The notes under the pieces were generated by a model. That model ran no database searches, was not told where the DNA came from, and worked only from the letters and a program-made list of their open reading frames with translations. DNA of 64,000 nucleotides, taken from assembly GCA_017303855.1 (NCBI GenBank), contig JAFLBL010000011.1, forward strand, positions 62,001-126,000, read 5' to 3'. Of the stretch, positions 9,445 to 18,538 are shown piece by piece (the first letter of the stretch is position 1; the number at the start of each line of letters is the position of its first letter). This DNA comes from Chitinophagales bacterium (GTDB lineage: Bacteria > Bacteroidota > Bacteroidia > Chitinophagales > Chitinophagaceae). Made by a program: the position numbers and the translations under genes.

Positions 9445-9549
9445 TGAAAAAGGTATATATGAGCTTAAAAATACCGCTTAATTCACAAAACGTTGCCAGT
9501 AAGCCGTTAAGACAGGTTTAAAACCGTGGTAAACGGGATAAGTCTGCTA

Positions 9550-9579
9550 TTGGATAAGCAGTTTTATATACTTATTTTG
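9550..9579 (+). promoter_or_regulatory. Candidate promoter of the lipocalin-like lipoprotein gene
   Basis: TTGG at 9550-9553 and TTATTTTG at 9572-9579 are separated by 18 bp, close to the Bacteroidota -33 TTTG and -7 TAnnTTTG pattern with one mismatch in each. The predicted ATG follows at 9598. Confidence 0.4.
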
Positions 9580-9597
9580 TGTCCAACAACCCCGTAT

Positions 9598-10008
9598 ATG
9601 AAGAAATTGTTTTTCGTGTTTGCGTTGATCCCGCTGTTAACCAGCTGTAAAAAAACTACAAAAGAAGCCAGGGAAGACCTGGTAATACTGGCTATGACAG
9701 ATGGCCAATGGAAAGTCAGCAGTTTCACCCTGAACGGAACCACGATTACCAGTGACTTTACTAATTACCGCTTTAAATATTTCAGCAACCGGACTGTCGA
9801 TGCCATTAATAATGGCACCGTGGAAAAAACCGGTACCTGGGAAGGAAACAGCAGCACGATGACGATCAGCGCCAGCTTTTCGGGTGCAATACTCCCTCTT
9901 TTTCTATTAAACGGCACCTGGACTATTACCCGGAATGGGTGGACCTATGTGGAAGCGACTTTAACGGCCGGATCAGAAGTAAGAACATTGAGGCTGGATA
10001 AAGTGTAA
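9598..10008 (+). CDS. Lipocalin-like lipoprotein
   Basis: This 136-residue protein has a short basic start and a hydrophobic stretch ending in LLTSC, a lipobox, so it should be a lipoprotein with the acylated cysteine near residue 16. The mature part shows DGQWKVSSFTLNG followed by alternating short strands and a TGTW motif, as in small lipocalin-like proteins of Bacteroidota. No ligand can be inferred. The ATG at 9598 is chosen; the frame extends to a GTG at 9526, but that would spoil the signal peptide. It stands alone, with a candidate promoter just upstream. Confidence 0.75.
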   Translation: MKKLFFVFALIPLLTSCKKTTKEAREDLVILAMTDGQWKVSSFTLNGTTITSDFTNYRFKYFSNRTVDAINNGTVEKTGTWEGNSSTMTISASFSGAILPLFLLNGTWTITRNGWTYVEATLTAGSEVRTLRLDKV

Positions 10009-10180
10009 GTTCCAATTAAGTATTTTACAAGCTTTTTTTTTAACAAAAAAGCGCCGTACTTGTCCAAATTCCGGATATTTCTGAAAATAAACGATTAGTT
10101 TCAGAAAACAAGCCGCCGGAAACCAGTCATAGGAATAGTTTTTGCAGTATTCAAATCCCTGAAAGTAAACCAGCTACCTG

Positions 10181-13100
10181 TTGAATCACCGAAATAGCCA
10201 TATCCGAAATCTGAGTCTGCTGTTGCTTGGCTTACTGGCAAGTGCCTATCAGTTATGCGCACAACCCGTAGCTAATTTTTCAGGAAACCCGCTGGCTGGC
10301 TGTTCCCCGCTGATTGTAAACTTCCAGGATCTGTCAACCGGTGGCCCCACAAGCTGGAACTGGAATTTCGGAAACGGGAATACGTCAACACTCCAAAATC
10401 CGATTGCCACTTATTTTACACCCGGTACTTATACCATTACCCTGACTGTAACAAACGCGGGCGGTTCAAATACACTTGTCAGAACAAATTATATAACGGT
10501 TTATGAGCCACCTACTGTTAATTTTTCCGCCAGTATCACCAGTGGCTGTTTCCCGCTCCGTGTACAATTAACTGATCTCTCCTCACCAGGAGCGGGCAAT
10601 TCCAATGTAAGCTGGGAATGGGACCTGGGAAATGGCATAACATCAACACAACAAAATCCAGGTATCACCTACACGGCTGCCGGGGTTTATAATGTTACAT
10701 TAAAAGTTACCAACGACAAAGGGTGTACACGCACCATCAGCCGCCCCGCATATATAACGGTAACACCCGGTGTGCAGGCCGGCTTTACACATACATTACC
10801 CACGGTATGCAGCGCCCCCGCAGCGGTCAGCTTTACCAACACGTCCACCGGCCCCCCGGTGCTGAGTTATTTATGGGATTTCGGTGACGGGAATACCTCC
10901 ACCTTACAAGACCCCGTACATACTTATACGGTAAACGGCACTTATACGGCAACGTTAGTTACATTCAGTACCGCCGGCTGCCAGGACACGATCCGCAGCG
11001 CGCCTATCCAGATCGGGGGATTTACCACCGACTTCAATTATCCGGCCGCAGTATGTATAAACGAAACGGTGAGTTTTACCAATACTTCTGTACCGGCGCC
11101 GCAGAGTGCCAGCTGGACATTTGGCGATGGAGGTACCGCCACGGGTATCAATGCCACCTATAGTTATCCCACTCCGGGTGTTTACACCGTAAGACTGTAT
11201 AACACCTATGCCAATTGCACAGATTCCGTGGCGCATGACATCACGGTTAATCCGCGACCAGTAGCCGGTTTTACAGCCCCGGTTACTACCAGTTGTCAGC
11301 CCCCGCTCACAGTAAATTTTCAGGATATCAGCACGGGTGGCGCCACCGGCTGGCAATGGGATTTTGGAGATGGGAATACTTCCACGTTACAAAATCCGTC
11401 ACACACATATAATGCCTACGACAGTTTTACGGTGACCCTGATAGTGACCAATGCATCTGGCTGTACGGATACGCTTGTCATACCGGATTTTGTTATCATC
11501 CGCAGGGCACAGATCAGTATTCCGTCCCTTCCGGACAGGGGCTGTGTTCCGTTTACTATCAATCCCGTACCGGTGATCAATGCCATTGATGCCGTTACTT
11601 CCTATCAGTGGGATTTTGGAGATGGCGGAACATCCACTGCCGCCAATCCGGTATACACCTACACAGTTCAGGGAACATATACGGTCCGGCTGATAATCAC
11701 CACCAGCACGGGTTGCAATGATACGCTGACCATACCGGCTGCTGTACGGGTGGGAACTAAACCGTTGGCCGGTTTCTCTGCCACCCCGAATCCGGTTTGT
11801 GCCCGTCAACCGGTAAATTTTACAGACTTATCTGTACCTGCAGACGAATGGTTATGGGATTTTGGTGACGGAACCATGTCAACCTTACAAAATCCTGTAC
11901 ACGTATATTCAGATACCGGTTATTTTACCGTCAGACTGATTGCCTGGAATAACGGATGTGCGGACACCCTCACCCGGATCAATTATATCTATGTCAATCC
12001 TCCCATCGCCCGCTTTAACCAGGCTGCTGACTGTGCCAACCGGCTTCGCTTTACATTCACGGATGCCTCCATTGCACCAGTTACCTGGGAATGGGATTTT
12101 GGCGATGGCAGCCCTGCTGTGACAATTCAAAACCCGGTACATATCTACAGTGCATTAGGTGTATACAATGTCCGGCTGGTAGTAACCAACGGGGGCTGTT
12201 CAGATACCACTTTCCGAACGGTATATGCATTGGATGAAAGAGCCAATTTCTCTGCCGAGCAGACTACTGTTTGTAAAATAGGTACGGTGCAGTTCACGCC
12301 GTCCGGGTTCACATTTGCCAACATTATCAGTTATACCTGGGATTTCGGTGACGGGAATACAAGCACAGTGGCCACTCCTGTAACCACTCATACATACACT
12401 ACTTCCGGCACCTATACAGTTACCCTGACCATCCGGGATCTGAATGGCTGTACCAGCACTTTTGTACGGACGAATTATATCCGGGTAAACGGGCCTGTTG
12501 CCAATTTCACCGCCAGTAATACCAGCGGCTGTACCGGCCTTGTTACAACGTTTACTGATCTTTCCACAACAGACGGGCAAAACAATATCAGTAACTGGCA
12601 ATGGCATTTCGGAGATGGAGTGATACAGGATTTTACAGCTCCGCCATTTCAGCATAGCTATAATACGGCCGGTATTTTTAGTGTAAAACTGGTGATCACC
12701 GACGCCTCCGGATGTAAGGACAGCCTGACAATTGCGAATCTTGTTACCGCCACAGACCCTGTACCTGCTTTTGTGGTTGATACACTGACCTGCCCCGGTG
12801 CCAGTATTACCTTTACCAATCTTTCCACTCCTGCCGGACTTACCAGCAGCTGGGATTTCGGAGACGGAAATACATCCGTACTTACGTCACCTGTGCATAG
12901 TTATGCAGCCACAGGCCAGTATACAGTTAAGCTCATTGTACAGGATGCTGTCGGCTGCACGGATTCATTAGTGTTAACCAATCATATCCGGGTTGCTTTA
13001 CCCGTTCCCGGATTTACGATGAGCGATTCAGTTACTTCCTGTATTCCGTTGCAGGTACAGTTTACAAACAGTTCTGTTTTTTATACTTCATCCGTTTGGG

Positions 13101-14536
13101 ATTTTGGCCCGGGACAGGGTACTTCCACACTCAACAACCCTGTTCACTTTTTTACATTTCCCGGTGTATATCCTGTCAAACTGGTGGTTACCAGTCCCGG
13201 TGGCTGTAAGGACTCCATTACCCGGAATGTTACGGTATATGACACATCAGGTTCCCGGCTGAATTATACCCCAACCGCAGGCTGTAAGCCCCTTTCACTT
13301 ACCATGAATACACTTACGGCGGGACCGATGGTTTCCTATTTCTGGGATTTCGGGGATGGGAATACCGATATTACCACGGTACCAACGGCCTCACATATTT
13401 ACAATACATTCGGCACGTTTGTACCCAAAGTCATTATGGAAGATCCTTCCGGTTGCCTGATACCGTTAGAGGGAGTGGATACGCTGCTTGTCCGCGGAGC
13501 CAAAGCTAATTTCGGTGCAGACAGCAGCTTTTTTTGTGATATTGGCACGGTTCAGTTCAGCGATTCCACCACTTTTAACGACCCGATCGTATCCTATCAG
13601 TGGGATTTCGGCGACGGTGGCACATCCACCCTGCAAACCCCATCACATGTATACAATACGCAGGGCCTCTTTAATGTGCAGCTGATTGTGCAAACGCAGG
13701 CGGGCTGCCGCGATACATTGGTAAAACCGGCATTGGTAAAATTAATTCAACGGCCATTAATTGATATTGCCGGCGATTCAGTGATCTGCATTTTTAATTC
13801 CATTCTGCACAGTGGTGTATTTATACGGCCCGACACTTCACTGGTCAGCTGGCAGTGGACTTTTCCAAACGGAAATACTTCCAACCTGCAAAATCCACAA
13901 TTGCAGACCTACAACGTGGCCGGTACATTTACCGCCACGGCCATTGCCATGAACAGCAGTGGCTGCAGGGACACCACTACCCAGACGATCGTGGTAAACC
14001 CGTTACCAACCGTTACATTACCCGGACAGATGACAATAACTGCCGGCTTCCCGGTCACTATTCCGGCCACATACACACCCAATACGGTCAGCTGGATCTG
14101 GTCTCCCTCCGGCGGACTGAGTTGTGCCAATTGTCCCACCCCGGATGCAGGTCCGAAATTCAATACGATCTACCAGGTTTATTTTACGGATGTCAATAAT
14201 TGCAGCAACACCGGGCGCATAGAGGTTACCGTTATTTGCGGAAATGGCAACCTTTTTATCCCCAATACGTTTTCACCAAACGGAGATGGCAGCAATGACG
14301 TCTTTTATCCGCGGGGCAAGGGGCTGGAACGGGTGAAGTTCCTGCGTATTTTCAACCGTTGGGGAGAAGTGGTGTTTGAAAAAAGAGAGTTCCCGGTTAA
14401 CAGTGCCGCGGCTGGTTGGGATGGAAGATATAAAGGACAGGCACCCAAAGCGGATGTATATATCTACCAGGCGGAAGTATTTTGTGAGAATGGCGACCTG
14501 ATCCGGTTAAATGGAAATATTGCACTTATTCTGTAA
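10181..14536 (+). CDS. Giant PKD-repeat T9SS protein with gliding-motility C-terminal domain
   Basis: This 1,451-residue secreted protein has a signal peptide (residues about 9-27), then about 15 PKD-like beta-sandwich repeats, each marked by WDFGDGNTST or a variant. The final 90 residues match the gliding-motility-associated C-terminal (CHU_C, type B sorting) domain: FIPNTFSPNGDG, then IFNRWGEVVFE and GWDGRYKG. Such proteins are exported by the type IX secretion system and retained at the surface, probably as adhesins. No ATG is available near the signal sequence, and a stop codon lies five codons upstream, so TTG at 10181 is the likely start. It is followed 2 bp later by a PorP/SprF partner. 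Repeats 1, 2 and 15 carry a degenerate GDG. Confidence 0.9.
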   Translation: MNHRNSHIRNLSLLLLGLLASAYQLCAQPVANFSGNPLAGCSPLIVNFQDLSTGGPTSWNWNFGNGNTSTLQNPIATYFTPGTYTITLTVTNAGGSNTLVRTNYITVYEPPTVNFSASITSGCFPLRVQLTDLSSPGAGNSNVSWEWDLGNGITSTQQNPGITYTAAGVYNVTLKVTNDKGCTRTISRPAYITVTPGVQAGFTHTLPTVCSAPAAVSFTNTSTGPPVLSYLWDFGDGNTSTLQDPVHTYTVNGTYTATLVTFSTAGCQDTIRSAPIQIGGFTTDFNYPAAVCINETVSFTNTSVPAPQSASWTFGDGGTATGINATYSYPTPGVYTVRLYNTYANCTDSVAHDITVNPRPVAGFTAPVTTSCQPPLTVNFQDISTGGATGWQWDFGDGNTSTLQNPSHTYNAYDSFTVTLIVTNASGCTDTLVIPDFVIIRRAQISIPSLPDRGCVPFTINPVPVINAIDAVTSYQWDFGDGGTSTAANPVYTYTVQGTYTVRLIITTSTGCNDTLTIPAAVRVGTKPLAGFSATPNPVCARQPVNFTDLSVPADEWLWDFGDGTMSTLQNPVHVYSDTGYFTVRLIAWNNGCADTLTRINYIYVNPPIARFNQAADCANRLRFTFTDASIAPVTWEWDFGDGSPAVTIQNPVHIYSALGVYNVRLVVTNGGCSDTTFRTVYALDERANFSAEQTTVCKIGTVQFTPSGFTFANIISYTWDFGDGNTSTVATPVTTHTYTTSGTYTVTLTIRDLNGCTSTFVRTNYIRVNGPVANFTASNTSGCTGLVTTFTDLSTTDGQNNISNWQWHFGDGVIQDFTAPPFQHSYNTAGIFSVKLVITDASGCKDSLTIANLVTATDPVPAFVVDTLTCPGASITFTNLSTPAGLTSSWDFGDGNTSVLTSPVHSYAATGQYTVKLIVQDAVGCTDSLVLTNHIRVALPVPGFTMSDSVTSCIPLQVQFTNSSVFYTSSVWDFGPGQGTSTLNNPVHFFTFPGVYPVKLVVTSPGGCKDSITRNVTVYDTSGSRLNYTPTAGCKPLSLTMNTLTAGPMVSYFWDFGDGNTDITTVPTASHIYNTFGTFVPKVIMEDPSGCLIPLEGVDTLLVRGAKANFGADSSFFCDIGTVQFSDSTTFNDPIVSYQWDFGDGGTSTLQTPSHVYNTQGLFNVQLIVQTQAGCRDTLVKPALVKLIQRPLIDIAGDSVICIFNSILHSGVFIRPDTSLVSWQWTFPNGNTSNLQNPQLQTYNVAGTFTATAIAMNSSGCRDTTTQTIVVNPLPTVTLPGQMTITAGFPVTIPATYTPNTVSWIWSPSGGLSCANCPTPDAGPKFNTIYQVYFTDVNNCSNTGRIEVTVICGNGNLFIPNTFSPNGDGSNDVFYPRGKGLERVKFLRIFNRWGEVVFEKREFPVNSAAAGWDGRYKGQAPKADVYIYQAEVFCENGDLIRLNGNIALIL

Positions 14537-14538
14537 AA

Positions 14539-15549
14539 ATGCGAAACAGGACTTTACGATATGGGTTGATTTGTCTGCTTGCACTCCTGTGCGGGACAAA
14601 GCCGTTCGCGCAGGATATTCACTTTTCCCAGTTTTTTGAAGCTCCTTTATGGAGAAACCCTTCTCTGGCCGGCATTTTCACCGGCGATGTACGGGTACAA
14701 CTGGTGTACCGTGATCAGTGGAACAGTGTAACAAATGCCTATCGTACCGGTTCGGCCAATGCGGAATATAAAATGCCGGTTGGTAAACAAAATGATTTTG
14801 TAACAGTGGGCTTACAGGCTTTGTATGACAGGGCCGGTACCATTGCCTGGACGTCCACCCATTTATTACCCGCACTCAATTATCATAAATCCCTGAGCGC
14901 TGAAAATAACCGGTACCTCTCACTGGGCTTTATGGGTGGTATTGTACAGCGCCGGTTTGATGCCAGTAAAATGACCACCAACAGTCAGTACGACAATGGC
15001 GGACTGGGAGAAAATTTTTCCAAAACCGGTTACAGTTACCTCGATGGCAGTGTGGGTATGAGTTATAATTCTAACCTGAACTATCAGCCGGATAATAACT
15101 ATTACCTGGGTGTGGCCTATCATCATTTTAACCGGCCAACCAATTCCTTTTTCCGGAATAATACCATTGCCATTCAGCCCAAATGGGTTTTCTCCGGCGG
15201 ATTAAAATACGGGGTATCCGATTATGCCTATATCACCCTGCAGGCGGATCATTCCCGCCAGGGCGGATTTAATGAAACTATGGCGGGCGTATTGTATGGC
15301 TTAAAACTCGGACCTGATCCGGATCATCCACCTTATACTATTCATGCGGGTGGATTTCTGCGCTGGAACGACGCGCTGGTACCGGTAATTAAACTGGATT
15401 ATCAGCCATTTTCCATTGCCCTCAGCTATGATGTTAATATCTCCAAACTGAAACCTTCCAGTTATGGCAGAGGCGGCTTTGAAATGTCGGTATCGTATAC
15501 CGGCTTTCTGAAACGCAATGAAGGCTACCTGCTTTGTCCTAAATTTTAA
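14539..15549 (+). CDS. PorP/SprF-family outer membrane protein
   Basis: This 336-residue protein has a signal peptide (residues 1-25) followed by DIHFSQFFEAPLWRNPSLAG, the hallmark N-terminal motif of PorP/SprF. Alternating aromatic strands of an outer-membrane beta-barrel fill the rest, ending in LCPKF. PorP/SprF proteins are dedicated partners of T9SS type B cargo and help secrete or anchor it. The gene begins 2 bp after the PKD protein, so the pair is almost certainly one transcript and one functional unit. The start is ATG. Identification is firm; the specificity for its neighbour is inferred from context. Confidence 0.93.
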   Translation: MRNRTLRYGLICLLALLCGTKPFAQDIHFSQFFEAPLWRNPSLAGIFTGDVRVQLVYRDQWNSVTNAYRTGSANAEYKMPVGKQNDFVTVGLQALYDRAGTIAWTSTHLLPALNYHKSLSAENNRYLSLGFMGGIVQRRFDASKMTTNSQYDNGGLGENFSKTGYSYLDGSVGMSYNSNLNYQPDNNYYLGVAYHHFNRPTNSFFRNNTIAIQPKWVFSGGLKYGVSDYAYITLQADHSRQGGFNETMAGVLYGLKLGPDPDHPPYTIHAGGFLRWNDALVPVIKLDYQPFSIALSYDVNISKLKPSSYGRGGFEMSVSYTGFLKRNEGYLLCPKF

Positions 15550-15616
15550 CCCGGATATTGACGGACTGATGAACTTTTTCCCTTCCTCCTTGTTTTTCTG
15601 CTAAACAATTATCATT

Positions 15617-16087
15617 ATGCAACTCACAATCGGCCAGCCCGCTCCTGATTTTACGTTATTTGACAGCGACAAAAACCCGGTATCACTGTCCGCACTGAAA
15701 GGAAACAATGTACTGCTGCTTTTCTTTCCCCAGGCATTTACCAGTGTATGTACAAAAGAACTCTGTGGTGTACGTGATAATATTGGCCTGTACAGTAACA
15801 GCCAGGCAAAGGTTTTCGGTATTTCGGTGGATTCGGTATTCACCCTGGGCAAATTCAAAGAAGAGCAGGGATTCAACTTTCCCCTGTTAAGCGATTTTAA
15901 TAAAGAAGTATCTGAACAGTACGGAACTATTTATCACGACTGGATTCTGAACATGAAAGGCGTATCAAAACGTTCCGCTTTTGTGATTGATAAAGAAGGC
16001 AACATTCAATACGCAGAAGTGCTGGAAAGCGCCGGTGATGTACCCAACTTTGAGCGGATACATGAAACATTGGCCAAACTGGGTTAA
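15617..16087 (+). CDS. Peroxiredoxin (AhpC/TSA, AhpE-like)
   Basis: This is a 156-residue cytoplasmic thioredoxin-fold peroxidase. The peroxidatic cysteine is Cys45 in PQAFTSVC, and a second cysteine, Cys50, lies five residues later as in Bcp/AhpE relatives. The N-terminus IGQPAPDFTLFD is typical. It should reduce hydrogen peroxide or organic peroxides with a thiol donor. The gene starts with ATG, 67 bp after the PorP/SprF gene, and is followed by a perfect 12-bp hairpin, so it is probably a transcription unit end. No reductase partner is adjacent. Confidence 0.93.
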   Translation: MQLTIGQPAPDFTLFDSDKNPVSLSALKGNNVLLLFFPQAFTSVCTKELCGVRDNIGLYSNSQAKVFGISVDSVFTLGKFKEEQGFNFPLLSDFNKEVSEQYGTIYHDWILNMKGVSKRSAFVIDKEGNIQYAEVLESAGDVPNFERIHETLAKLG

Positions 16088-16110
16088 AATTTCGTGAAAT
16101 TAATCTCCTT

Positions 16111-16141
16111 ACGCCTTGTAAATCATTGGTTTACAAGGCGT
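16111..16141 (+). terminator. Perfect 12-bp hairpin after the peroxiredoxin gene
   Basis: ACGCCTTGTAAA (16111-16122) and its exact reverse complement (16130-16141) flank a 7-nt loop. Only a short ACTTTT follows, so the T-tract is weak. A transcription terminator is the simplest reading. Confidence 0.7.
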
Positions 16142-16219
16142 ACTTTTGACCAGTAGTTTTACGATTGCTTTATAAAAAAAAGGGGCTATATTTAGCATAA
16201 TAAAAGTAATTTTGTTTCG

Positions 16220-16564
16220 TTGAAACGCCTATTACCCATATTGTGTATCCTGCTGCTGACGGCAGTCACATCTCAGGCACAGAGCTCCCGGAGCGGGCAG
16301 CCTGGTGAGGGTGATCGTATTGTGAAACTTTACCCTAATCCGGCGACTTCCTATATAACATTTGACTTACAGAGCAATTATAAGAAAGGCCTTACCGTTC
16401 AGGTATATAACGGGGTTTTAGGTAAGAAAATGTATGAATCGCAGAATATCACGGAGAAGTTCACCCTGAATCTGAACGATTTCACCCGCGGTATTTATAT
16501 TTACCACCTGCTGGATGCATCCGGAAAAATCATTGAATCCGGTAAATTCCAGGTTTCCCGTTAA
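16220..16564 (+). CDS. Mini-protein: signal peptide plus T9SS type A sorting domain
   Basis: At 114 residues this protein consists of a signal peptide (residues 1-21, ending SQAQ), a short linker and a full T9SS C-terminal sorting domain (KLYPNPATSYITF, then GIYIYHLLD and a final GKFQVSR). There is no room for a cargo domain, which is unusual because such domains normally end large enzymes or adhesins. The only start that keeps the basic residues of the signal is TTG at 16220. TAATTTTG sits 5 bp before it, giving almost no leader. It could be a free surface subunit, a decoy for the secretion machinery, or the remnant of a larger gene. Confidence 0.8.
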   Translation: MKRLLPILCILLLTAVTSQAQSSRSGQPGEGDRIVKLYPNPATSYITFDLQSNYKKGLTVQVYNGVLGKKMYESQNITEKFTLNLNDFTRGIYIYHLLDASGKIIESGKFQVSR

Positions 16565-16584
16565 TCTTACTTTTCTCTTTTTCT

Positions 16585-17757
16585 TTACTGTACCTGTACC
16601 ACCAGGAATTTAAGGTATTGTGTATTCTCCATGCCCCAGATAATGGGATGATCAGCTGCCTGTGTCTGAAAAGTTACCTGCCTGATTTTCCGGCGTGCAT
16701 CTTTAGCGGCCATTTCTATTATCTCCAGGAACAGCTCCGGACCCACCAGGTTGGTACAGGAAGATGTGACCAGGAAGCCACCGGGTTTCACCAGTTTCAT
16801 GCCCCGCAGGTTAATTTCCTTATACCCGGTAATCGCCTTTTGAATGGTTTCACGGCTCTTGGTAAAGGCCGGTGGATCCAGCATTACCACATCATATTGC
16901 CGGCCATCTTTGCCCCATTGCTTCAGCACATCAAAGGCATTGGCCGTTTCGAAACGGCAATGTCCATGAACCCCGTTCAGCTCCGCATTGCGGTTGGCCT
17001 GGGCTACTGCATTGGCGGAAATATCAAGACCCAGAACCGATTTTGCCCCATAAAAAGCCGCATGTATTTCAAACGTACCGGTATAGGTAAATGCGCCCAG
17101 TACATCAGCGTCTTTTACAATATGCTGAATGGCTCTCCGGTTATCCTGCTGATCAAGGAAGTATCCTGTTTTCTGCCCGTTCTCAATATCCACATGAAAC
17201 TGCAGGCCATTTTCCCGGATAATAATGCTGGTATCAAAGGGTGCGGATAAGAAGCCTTTTTGCTGTGGCAATCCTTCGAGTTCGCGGACCGGCACATCAT
17301 TCCGTTCATAAATTCCTTTGGGCGAGAAGATGGTTTCAATCGCTTTTACGATAGATGGTTTCCAGACATCAATCCCAAGTGCCAGCGTCTGTATCACAAA
17401 ATAGTCGTTGAATTTGTCAATGATCAGTTGCGGTAACCCGTCTGCTTCGCCAAATACGAGCCGGCAATTTTCTGTATACCCGATTTTTTGCCGGTATACC
17501 CAGCATTGACGGATCTTTTCTATAAACCAGTTTTCATTGATAGTATCGGCTTTACTCCTGGTCAGAATACGTACCAGGATCTGGGATTTGGGATTAATAT
17601 AGCCCTTGCCGATAAACTTTTTATCATGTCCGAATACGTCCACAATATCCCCGCCTGCTACTTCACCCTCAATCCGGTCAACTTCATTGGCAAATACCCA
17701 GGGATGGCCATTGGCCACCCGGGGTGCAATTTTTCTTTTCAGGTATACACTGCTCAT
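16585..17757 (-). CDS. RlmI-like 23S rRNA methyltransferase
   Basis: This 390-residue protein has an N-terminal PUA-like RNA-binding domain (residues 1-70; GHPWVFANEV is characteristic) and a class I SAM-dependent methyltransferase domain. The latter shows GQKTGYFLDQQDNR near residue 195, the SAM-binding VLGAFTYTGTFEIHA near residue 218, and catalytic-region motifs VMLDPPAFTKS and SCTNLV. This matches the RlmI/RlmK family, which makes 5-methylcytosine at position 1962 of 23S rRNA. The start is ATG. It is convergent with the mini T9SS gene (20 bp) and divergent from grpE. Confidence 0.92.
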   Translation of the reverse strand: MSSVYLKRKIAPRVANGHPWVFANEVDRIEGEVAGGDIVDVFGHDKKFIGKGYINPKSQILVRILTRSKADTINENWFIEKIRQCWVYRQKIGYTENCRLVFGEADGLPQLIIDKFNDYFVIQTLALGIDVWKPSIVKAIETIFSPKGIYERNDVPVRELEGLPQQKGFLSAPFDTSIIIRENGLQFHVDIENGQKTGYFLDQQDNRRAIQHIVKDADVLGAFTYTGTFEIHAAFYGAKSVLGLDISANAVAQANRNAELNGVHGHCRFETANAFDVLKQWGKDGRQYDVVMLDPPAFTKSRETIQKAITGYKEINLRGMKLVKPGGFLVTSSCTNLVGPELFLEIIEMAAKDARRKIRQVTFQTQAADHPIIWGMENTQYLKFLVVQVQ

Positions 17758-17892
17758 AAGGGGGCGAAGATAAGGAAAGCCCGTAATGCCTGTCAGGTAA
17801 ACCCGCAGCTGCCTGACAAGCTATCACCCGACAAAGCCAACTGTCCCCCGGGATACCGGGTTAAAGCAGGTCATTTTGTCCCAAACTGTGGG

Positions 17893-17922
17893 TTGGCAAT
17901 ATTCTTGACAATCGTACCTTTG
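17893..17922 (+). promoter_or_regulatory. Promoter of grpE-dnaJ
   Basis: TTGG (17893-17896) and TACCTTTG (17915-17922) are separated by 18 bp. The second element is an exact match to the Bacteroidota -7 consensus TAnnTTTG and the first is close to the -33 TTTG. The grpE ATG follows 18 bp later. I see no CIRCE inverted repeat. Confidence 0.65.
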
Positions 17923-17940
17923 CACCCAATTTTGTAAAAA

Positions 17941-18510
17941 ATGGCAGAAGATTTAAAAGACAATACAACTTCGGTTCCGGAGAATAGCCAGGATCCTGAT
18001 ATCAATTCAGATGAGAATCAGAGCGGCAGTACGCACCTGAATGAACCGGTGGCGGAAGTAGCTGAACTGGAAACCCTGAAAACAGCCCTGGATGAAGCCA
18101 ATGACAAATTTCTGCGTCAGGCTGCGGAATTTGATAATTACAAACGGCGCTCTGCAAAAGAAAGGATTGAACTGATCCAGACAGCCGGCCGGGATGTGAT
18201 TACCGACCTGCTGGATGTACTGGATGATTGTGACCGGGCCCAGAAGCAACTCGACAACGCAGCAGAGGCAGCCCCCATACGGGAAGGCGTGATGCTGGTT
18301 TTTAATAAACTCCGCAACAGTCTCCAGGCAAAGGGATTAAAGCCCATGCAGGCCGTGAACACCGAATTCAACCCGGATCTGCATGAAGCCATTACTGAAA
18401 TACCCGCTCCGGCTGAAGAATTAAAAGGAAAAGTAATCGACGAAGTCATAAAAGGCTATTACCTTAACGATAAAATCATCCGCCATGCCAAAGTGGTGGT
18501 AGGCAAGTAA
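17941..18510 (+). CDS. grpE: Nucleotide exchange factor GrpE
   Basis: GrpE releases ADP from DnaK in the heat-shock chaperone cycle. The 189-residue protein has an acidic disordered start, a long helix (residues about 40-80, ending [11 protein letters not shown]), a four-helix middle ([14 protein letters not shown]) and a beta-rich C-terminal wing with [11 protein letters not shown] and [18 protein letters not shown] (within the last 60 residues). The start is ATG with a good upstream promoter. dnaJ follows 28 bp later on the same strand, a standard operon. dnaK is not in the window. Confidence 0.97.
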   Translation: MAEDLKDNTTSVPENSQDPDINSDENQSGSTHLNEPVAEVAELETLKTALDEANDKFLRQAAEFDNYKRRSAKERIELIQTAGRDVITDLLDVLDDCDRAQKQLDNAAEAAPIREGVMLVFNKLRNSLQAKGLKPMQAVNTEFNPDLHEAITEIPAPAEELKGKVIDEVIKGYYLNDKIIRHAKVVVGK

Positions 18511-18538
18511 CCCCATCAATCACGGATCAAACGAAAAA

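Noticed and set aside
16207-16214. TAATTTTG as promoter of the mini T9SS gene
   Set aside because: It matches TAnnTTTG but lies 5 bp from the start codon and has no -33 partner at the right distance; it is mentioned only in the gene entry.
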